From NCBI GenBank assembly GCA_031263945.1, contig JAISEW010000094.1:1-10824 (forward strand): 10,824 bases of DNA, in the 5' to 3' direction. Position numbers and translations under genes: made by a program. Source of the DNA: Gracilibacteraceae bacterium. GTDB lineage: Bacteria; Bacillota; Desulfitobacteriia; Desulfitobacteriales; Syntrophobotulaceae. Numbering within the stretch: the stretch's first letter is position 1; each line of letters opens with the position of its first letter. The notes below the pieces were generated by a model, which did no database searches, was not told where the DNA came from, and was given only the letters and a program-made list of their open reading frames with translations. Positions 7,193-10,824 of the stretch are shown here, piece by piece.

Positions 7193-7263
7193 CCGGAATG
7201 ACGGGAGGGAGCAGGAAAATGGATTCCGGAACGAGTCCGGAATGACGGGGGGGGAGAATGACG
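7193..7263. repeat. Small extragenic palindromic repeat in the divergent spacer
   Basis: An 8-bp inverted repeat, ATTCCGGA (7223-7230) and TCCGGAAT (7236-7243), surrounds a 5-base loop. The 13-base word CCGGAATGACGGG occurs exactly twice (7193-7205 and 7237-7249), and GAATGACG recurs at 7256-7263. Eight G occupy 7247-7254. The compact ATTCCGGA/GGAATGACGG design is that of dispersed extragenic elements known in many bacteria; dispersal in this genome is inferred, since only one locus is visible. It does not look like a terminator because no T-run follows the stem. Confidence 0.6.
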
Positions 7264-7274
7264 CGGAAGATGGG

Positions 7275-7302
7275 TTGATTTTTTGCGTTTTTCTTATATA
7301 AT
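7275..7302 (+). promoter_or_regulatory. Sigma-A-type promoter for the 234-aa protein and ligase genes
   Basis: TTGATT (7275-7280) and a perfect TATAAT (7297-7302) are separated by 16 bases. Transcription would start around 7309, giving a leader of about 60 bases rich in A and T. It lies immediately to the right of the palindromic repeat and diverges from the minus-strand promoter. It is the only clear promoter before the plus-strand genes. Confidence 0.6.
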
Positions 7303-7310
7303 TTAAATTA
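7299..7310. promoter_or_regulatory. Perfect 12-bp AT palindrome over the -10/start region (possible operator)
   Basis: TAATTTAAATTA equals its own reverse complement and overlaps the -10 box and the expected start site of the plus-strand promoter. That position would suit a repressor site. However, AT-only palindromes arise easily in such sequence, and no matching second copy was seen. Confidence 0.25.
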
Positions 7311-7356
7311 ATGATCAGTGTTGCAATCCCCGCAAATATACAAATTATATTATACG

Positions 7357-7362
7357 AGGAGG
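7357..7362 (+). promoter_or_regulatory. Strong ribosome binding site (AGGAGG)
   Basis: A perfect AGGAGG sits seven bases before the ATG at 7370. It fixes the start of the 234-residue protein and argues that this gene is really expressed. Confidence 0.85.
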
Positions 7363-7369
7363 AGAAAGA

Positions 7370-8074
7370 ATGCGCGCGATCCATATCGCAAACGCCAAAA
7401 AGCGCGACGCGGAAGTGGGGCTGGAAGCTCTGGCAAAAAAAACCGGCGTGCGCTTCGTCCTGCCGGACGGGGGGCAGCAGCGTAATGTGAAGATATTGCG
7501 CTCCGTGACCGGGCTGGAGACGCTCACCCAGGCCTGCGGCGGACTGCGGGAACTCGGGGAAGCGATCATCGCGGGCGACCCGGAGGTAGACCGCGAGCAG
7601 GTGGGCAAGTTTCTGCGCAAGACGCATAAGCTTTATTTGAACCACGCCGGCCAAATCGCCTACCGCGTCAATTTGCTCCAGGTCGTCCGCAATCCGGACG
7701 GTACGGAGAAGGAACGGCGCGACTTGATGAAAGCTCAGGCCAACGTGACCGCGGAGATCCCGATCCAGTGGTCGGGGCGCAAATTCCCCAAAGACGCGGC
7801 GATCAGGCGTTTCGTCTTTACCCGTCAATACCAGATCCGCCATACGAACGGACTGAGCTACGATTTTCTCTACGCGATGGCCAAAGAATTACAGGAGGCG
7901 GGCGCCTTGATGTTTGTCGGCGCGGGTAAGAAGGGCAGCGAGCCGATCGTCATCACGACGGGCGGGGAACCGTACCGCGGTTTTTTGGAGGGCCGCGTGG
8001 ACGGCGACCGCTACTGCCTGATCCTGCATCTGACGAATCTGGAACTGAAGCCGCTTGTGCGCGAGCAGGAATAG
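7370..8074 (+). CDS. Uncharacterised protein preceding the ATP-dependent ligase (234 aa)
   Basis: I cannot assign this protein to a named family. It has 234 residues, appears soluble and cytoplasmic, and has no signal peptide, membrane helix, or familiar nuclease, polymerase or Ku motif. The first 75 residues are mostly helical and charged. The middle part (about 78-155) contains LYLNHAGQIAYRVNLL and is basic. The last 90 residues are rich in glycine and aromatics, with GLSYDFLYAMAKEL (161-174), FVGAGKKG (182-189), GGEPYRGFLEGR (198-209) and LILHLTNLELK (217-227), and look like the most constrained part. Many Arg/Lys residues would suit nucleic-acid binding (inference). The ATG at 7370 has a perfect AGGAGG. 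It is the first gene after its own promoter, and only 10 bp separate it from the ligase gene, so the two are probably made together and may work together. An A8 run covers codons 22-24. Confidence 0.85.
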   Translation: MRAIHIANAKKRDAEVGLEALAKKTGVRFVLPDGGQQRNVKILRSVTGLETLTQACGGLRELGEAIIAGDPEVDREQVGKFLRKTHKLYLNHAGQIAYRVNLLQVVRNPDGTEKERRDLMKAQANVTAEIPIQWSGRKFPKDAAIRRFVFTRQYQIRHTNGLSYDFLYAMAKELQEAGALMFVGAGKKGSEPIVITTGGEPYRGFLEGRVDGDRYCLILHLTNLELKPLVREQE

Positions 8075-8084
8075 GGGGATCGGC

Positions 8085-9539
8085 ATGGAACTGGATAAGA
8101 GCAAACTCGACCGGGCGCGCGGTTTCGCCGAGGGCGGATCGGACGCCGTGGACGCGGCGACGGCGGCCGTCGTGCCGGATTACAAGGCGAATGTCTGCAA
8201 ACAGTACATTTCCCTGAACGCGGAGCAAATCGAAACGCGTCTCGGCGGGACTTCCTTTTTTGTTACGCGCAAATACGACGGGGAGCTCGCGGTCATATTC
8301 TGGAACGGCGAGGACCTTTTCACGATCAATACGGGCGGCCGGGTGCGCTTGGGCCTGCCCTGTCACGAAGAAGCGGCGCGGCTGCTGAAGGCGGCCGGCG
8401 TCCGCGAGGCCGTGATCCCGGCGGAACTTTATACGGACGAAACCGCGGAGCGCACGCGGGTCTTTGAAGTGCTGGCCGCGCTGGCCGACCGGGAGCGGCA
8501 TGACGGGCTGCGTCTCGCCCCCTTTGATTTACTGCGCCTGGACGGGGAACCTTTTCGCCCCGCTTCCTTCGCCGAGACTTATCAAAAACTCACGGCCCTG
8601 TTCGGGCACTCGGCCTACTGCCGTCCCGTGCGCTGCCAGACCGCTTCCGGCAAAAACGAGGTAAAGGCTCTTTTCAGCCAGTGGGTGGGCGAGGAAGGCG
8701 CCGAGGGTCTCGTCGTGCGCAGCGAAATACCGCTGATTTACAAAATCAAACCGCGCTACAGCCTGGATCTCGCCGTCGTCGGTTTTTCCGAGGGCCTCGC
8801 GGAAGCGCGGGGGCAGGTGCGCTCTCTCCTGCTCGCTCTGATGCCGGAGGAGGGGGTTTACCAGATCGTCGGGCGCACGGGCACGGGTTTTGACGAGGAG
8901 ATGAAAAAACAGCTTTTTGCCGAACTCACGCCGATGATCATGGATTCCCAGTACATTGAGACGGATTCCAACCATGTGGCTTTTCATATGATCAAACCGG
9001 AACTTGTCGTCGAGCTGCTCGTAAACGACGTGCTTTTCGAGGGGTCCGGCGGCCCGATCTCCAATCCGCTGCTGGAGATCCAAGACGGCCGCTATCGCCG
9101 CGTGGGGAGTGTGTTCGGGCTGAGTCTGGTTTTTCCGATCTTCGTGCGCCGGCGTGAGGACAAAAGCTGCAACGCGCTGGACGTTCGGCTCGCCCAGGTG
9201 GAATCGTTCGCTTATAACCCGCTCGCGGCGGAGGATGAGACGGAGCGCGGCGAACAGGCGGCTTCCCAGGTGCTGCGGCGGGCGGTGTATCGAAAGGAAG
9301 CGGGCACGAAGCTGATGGTGCAGAAATTTCAGGTTTGGAAAACGAACAAGGAGCACACGGGGGAGTTTCCGGCTTATGTTTTCCACTATGTCAATTTCAG
9401 TTCGGAGCGCAAGGACCCCCTCAGCACGGAGGCGATCGTGTCAAGCAGCGCCGAGCAGATCATGGCCGTTTTCGCGGATCACGTGGCGGCGAACGTCAAG
9501 AAAGGCTGGCAGCTTGTAGAGGACAGCGCCGCTAGTTAA
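8085..9539 (+). CDS. ATP-dependent polynucleotide (DNA) ligase with extra C-terminal domain
   Basis: This is a nucleotidyltransferase of the ATP-dependent DNA ligase superfamily, expected to seal nicks through enzyme-AMP and DNA-adenylate intermediates. In the 484-residue product the adenylation domain has motif I KYDGE (63-67, lysine nucleophile K63), E114 in IPAELY, motif III FDLLRLDGE (147-155), motif IV EGLVVR (207-212) and motif V YKIKPR (219-224). The OB fold follows (LDLAVVGFSEG from 227, VGRTGTGF at 262-269) and ends in motif VI FVRRREDK (353-360). All catalytic residues are present. The first 60 residues are too short for the DNA-binding domain of large ligases. About 110 residues after motif VI are extra and end KKGWQLVED, possibly a degenerate WGR fold. 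The ATG at 8085 has GGGGGAT upstream; an upstream in-frame start would overlap the previous gene. It is not LigA, which uses NAD and differs in architecture. RNA ligase activity cannot be excluded. Confidence 0.88.
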   Translation: MELDKSKLDRARGFAEGGSDAVDAATAAVVPDYKANVCKQYISLNAEQIETRLGGTSFFVTRKYDGELAVIFWNGEDLFTINTGGRVRLGLPCHEEAARLLKAAGVREAVIPAELYTDETAERTRVFEVLAALADRERHDGLRLAPFDLLRLDGEPFRPASFAETYQKLTALFGHSAYCRPVRCQTASGKNEVKALFSQWVGEEGAEGLVVRSEIPLIYKIKPRYSLDLAVVGFSEGLAEARGQVRSLLLALMPEEGVYQIVGRTGTGFDEEMKKQLFAELTPMIMDSQYIETDSNHVAFHMIKPELVVELLVNDVLFEGSGGPISNPLLEIQDGRYRRVGSVFGLSLVFPIFVRRREDKSCNALDVRLAQVESFAYNPLAAEDETERGEQAASQVLRRAVYRKEAGTKLMVQKFQVWKTNKEHTGEFPAYVFHYVNFSSERKDPLSTEAIVSSSAEQIMAVFADHVAANVKKGWQLVEDSAAS

Positions 9540-9544
9540 AAAAC

Positions 9545-9550
9545 GGGGGG
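9545..9550 (+). promoter_or_regulatory. G6 ribosome binding site of the response regulator gene
   Basis: Six G, six bases before the GTG at 9557, are the only Shine-Dalgarno candidate in the 17-base gap after the ligase stop. The site supports the GTG start. Confidence 0.5.
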
Positions 9551-9556
9551 ACTGCC

Positions 9557-10231
9557 GTGTTCAGAATACTGGTCGTGGAAGATGATACGAGCATAAGAAA
9601 GCTGACTTGCGCGGTACTCAGGCAAAACGGCTTTGAGGTCCTGCAGGCGGAAAACGGCGTCGCCGCCTTGGAGGTAATGGACCGGCAGCATGTGGATCTG
9701 GTCATTCTGGACTTGATCATGCCGAAAATGGACGGGTATGAACTGACTAAGCAGCTCCGTCAGACATGGTATAATTTACCAATTTTGATGGTGACGGCCA
9801 AACAGGAAGCCAAAGATAAGCGGGAAGGTTTTCGCGCCGGGACGGATGATTATATGACCAAGCCCGTCGATGAGGAAGAAATGATACTCCGCGTCAAGGC
9901 GCTGCTCCGAAGATCGCAGATCATCAGCGAGCACAAACTGCGGATCGGCGGCGTGACCCTTGACTATGACGCGCTGGACGTGTCGCGCGGCGACGAGGTG
10001 ATAACACTGCCGCAAAAAGAATTTCACCTCCTGTTCAAGCTGCTCGCCTATCCCAATACGATCTATACCCGTTTGCAGATCATGGATGAAATATGGGGGC
10101 TGGATTCCGGCACCGACGACCACACTTTGAACGTGCATATCAACCGCTTGCGGGAAAGGTTTCGCGACTGGCCGGAGTTTGAGATCGTCACGGTGCGCGG
10201 TCTTGGGTATAAGGCGGTGAAAAAAGGATGA
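9557..10231 (+). CDS. OmpR/PhoB-family response regulator
   Basis: This is a two-component DNA-binding regulator of 224 residues. The receiver domain (about 1-120) has the acidic pair E8/D9 with D10, phosphate-accepting D52 in LDLIMP, T80 in LMVTAK and K102 in TKPVD. The winged-helix output domain (about 128-221) has the recognition-helix region DDHTLNVHINRLRERF and the wing VTVRGLGYKA typical of the OmpR class. The start is GTG at 9557. It begins 17 bp after the ligase stop with no visible terminator or promoter in between, so some read-through from the ligase transcript is likely. Its last codons overlap the kinase start by four bases (ATGA). The sequence is closest in feel to envelope-stress regulators such as SaeR or VncR, but the target genes cannot be told from the window. 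Confidence 0.95.
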   Translation: MFRILVVEDDTSIRKLTCAVLRQNGFEVLQAENGVAALEVMDRQHVDLVILDLIMPKMDGYELTKQLRQTWYNLPILMVTAKQEAKDKREGFRAGTDDYMTKPVDEEEMILRVKALLRRSQIISEHKLRIGGVTLDYDALDVSRGDEVITLPQKEFHLLFKLLAYPNTIYTRLQIMDEIWGLDSGTDDHTLNVHINRLRERFRDWPEFEIVTVRGLGYKAVKKG

Positions 10232-10824
10232 GCCGCTGGGAAGACATCACCAAAAGATGGGGGCTTACCATCCGGCTGGCGTTTTTCGTCTTTGCCATCA
10301 TGGTGGGAACGTTTGTGTTTGCCGCGCTGATCATCGCGGTTCTTCATCGTTCGGGCGTCAGGCTCTTTCAGTTCGTTTATGATGTGGACACATTAAAGCA
10401 TGGCTTTTCTTTCCTGATGACCATCATGTTCTGCGTCTTGCTCGGCATGGTGCTCACCGTTTTTTTCAGCAAAATAGCGCTCAATCCGATCCGCCAGGTC
10501 ATCGTCGCCATCCATAAGGTCGCCCGGGGTGATTTTGACGTGCAAGTCGACCTCAAAGGCGTCGGCGAGCTGGAGGAGCTGTCGCAAAGTTTCAATACGA
10601 TGACGCGGGAACTGTCGTCCATCGAAACCCTGCGAAGCGATTTCATCGATTATTTTTCCCACGAGTTCAAAACGCCCATCGTATCCATGCGCGGATTCGC
10701 CAAGCTGTTGAAAGATGGAACGCTTAGTGACGGGCAAAGGCAGGAATATCTCGATATTATCATCGCCGAATCGGAACGGCTGGCCGAACTTTCCACCAAT
10801 GTACTCAATATGTCAAAGTACGAA
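10228..10824 (+). CDS. Membrane sensor histidine kinase, N-terminal part (cut by right window edge)
   Basis: This is the partner kinase of the preceding response regulator; 199 residues are visible. Two membrane helices (about 17-40 and 61-80) enclose an extracytoplasmic loop of only about 20 residues. A HAMP linker follows (about 81-132, with NPIRQV and the GDFDV turn). The dimerisation/phosphoacceptor helix has H-box FSHEFKTP and phosphorylated histidine H145. The ATP-binding N, G1 and G2 boxes lie beyond the edge. The very short loop is the pattern of intramembrane-sensing kinases, which usually respond to envelope disturbance or signal through a partner membrane protein (inference). The ATG at 10228 overlaps the regulator stop (ATGA), and AAAAAGG lies just upstream, so the two genes are translationally coupled. 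Confidence 0.94.
   Translation, partial: MSRWEDITKRWGLTIRLAFFVFAIMVGTFVFAALIIAVLHRSGVRLFQFVYDVDTLKHGFSFLMTIMFCVLLGMVLTVFFSKIALNPIRQVIVAIHKVARGDFDVQVDLKGVGELEELSQSFNTMTRELSSIETLRSDFIDYFSHEFKTPIVSMRGFAKLLKDGTLSDGQRQEYLDIIIAESERLAELSTNVLNMSKYE

Noticed and set aside
7193..7263. CRISPR array or intrinsic terminator
   Set aside because: Repeats are only 8-13 bases and irregularly spaced with no spacers. The hairpin has no following T-run and lies between divergent promoters.
7124..7843. N-terminal extension of the YugP-family peptidase frame
   Set aside because: It is antisense to the 234-aa gene and crosses the intergenic repeat and both promoters. The ATG at 7123 has a good ribosome binding site and gives normal family length.
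8529..9386. A 285-residue open frame on the minus strand inside the ligase gene
   Set aside because: It is the complement of a gene with clear catalytic motifs and shows no recognisable domain.
7370..9539. Ku/LigD-type end-joining locus
   Set aside because: The small protein has no Ku-like features, and the ligase has no polymerase or phosphoesterase module.

Overview
The window looks like chromosomal DNA from a GC-rich Bacillota (Firmicutes) bacterium. The evidence is a block of housekeeping genes in the order zinc peptidase, rsmB, rlmN, PP2C phosphatase, PASTA kinase, rsgA, which is the classic Firmicutes neighbourhood. Strong AGGAGG-type ribosome binding sites and the use of GTG and TTG starts fit as well. 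Class and genus cannot be settled from the sequence; a GC-rich clostridial or Negativicutes lineage would fit.

Left two thirds, minus strand (about 1-7123). One tightly packed transcription unit reads right to left from a recognisable promoter at 7151-7179. It encodes a YugP-type membrane zinc metallopeptidase, RsmB (16S rRNA m5C methyltransferase), RlmN (23S rRNA/tRNA m2A methyltransferase), PrpC/Stp (PP2C phosphatase), PrkC/Stk (PASTA-domain Ser/Thr kinase), an unassigned protein of about 64 residues, and RsgA (ribosome assembly GTPase). The 5' part of guaA (GMP synthetase) follows and runs off the left edge. The unit couples ribosome modification and assembly to a cell-wall-sensing kinase/phosphatase pair; in Bacillus subtilis the RsgA homologue CpgA is a substrate of PrkC and PrpC. 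Gaps are 63 bp or less, and two junctions overlap.

Intergenic region (7124-7369). This divergent spacer holds a minus-strand promoter, a plus-strand promoter, and between them a small GC-rich repeat. The repeat has an 8-bp inverted repeat, two copies of a 13-bp direct repeat and a run of eight G. A perfect 12-bp AT palindrome overlaps the plus-strand -10 box.

Right third, plus strand (7370-10824). The first gene encodes a 234-residue protein I cannot assign. Ten bases on is an ATP-dependent polynucleotide ligase with all core catalytic motifs. It lacks the N-terminal DNA-binding domain of large ligases and carries an extra C-terminal domain of about 110 residues that may be a divergent WGR fold. 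Only 17 bases later come an OmpR-family response regulator and a membrane histidine kinase with a very short extracytoplasmic loop, cut by the right edge. The unknown protein plus ligase pair is the best candidate here for an undescribed system, plausibly DNA end or nick repair. No Ku, polymerase or nuclease gene is visible in the window. No tRNA, rRNA, CRISPR array, transposase or convincing intrinsic terminator was found.
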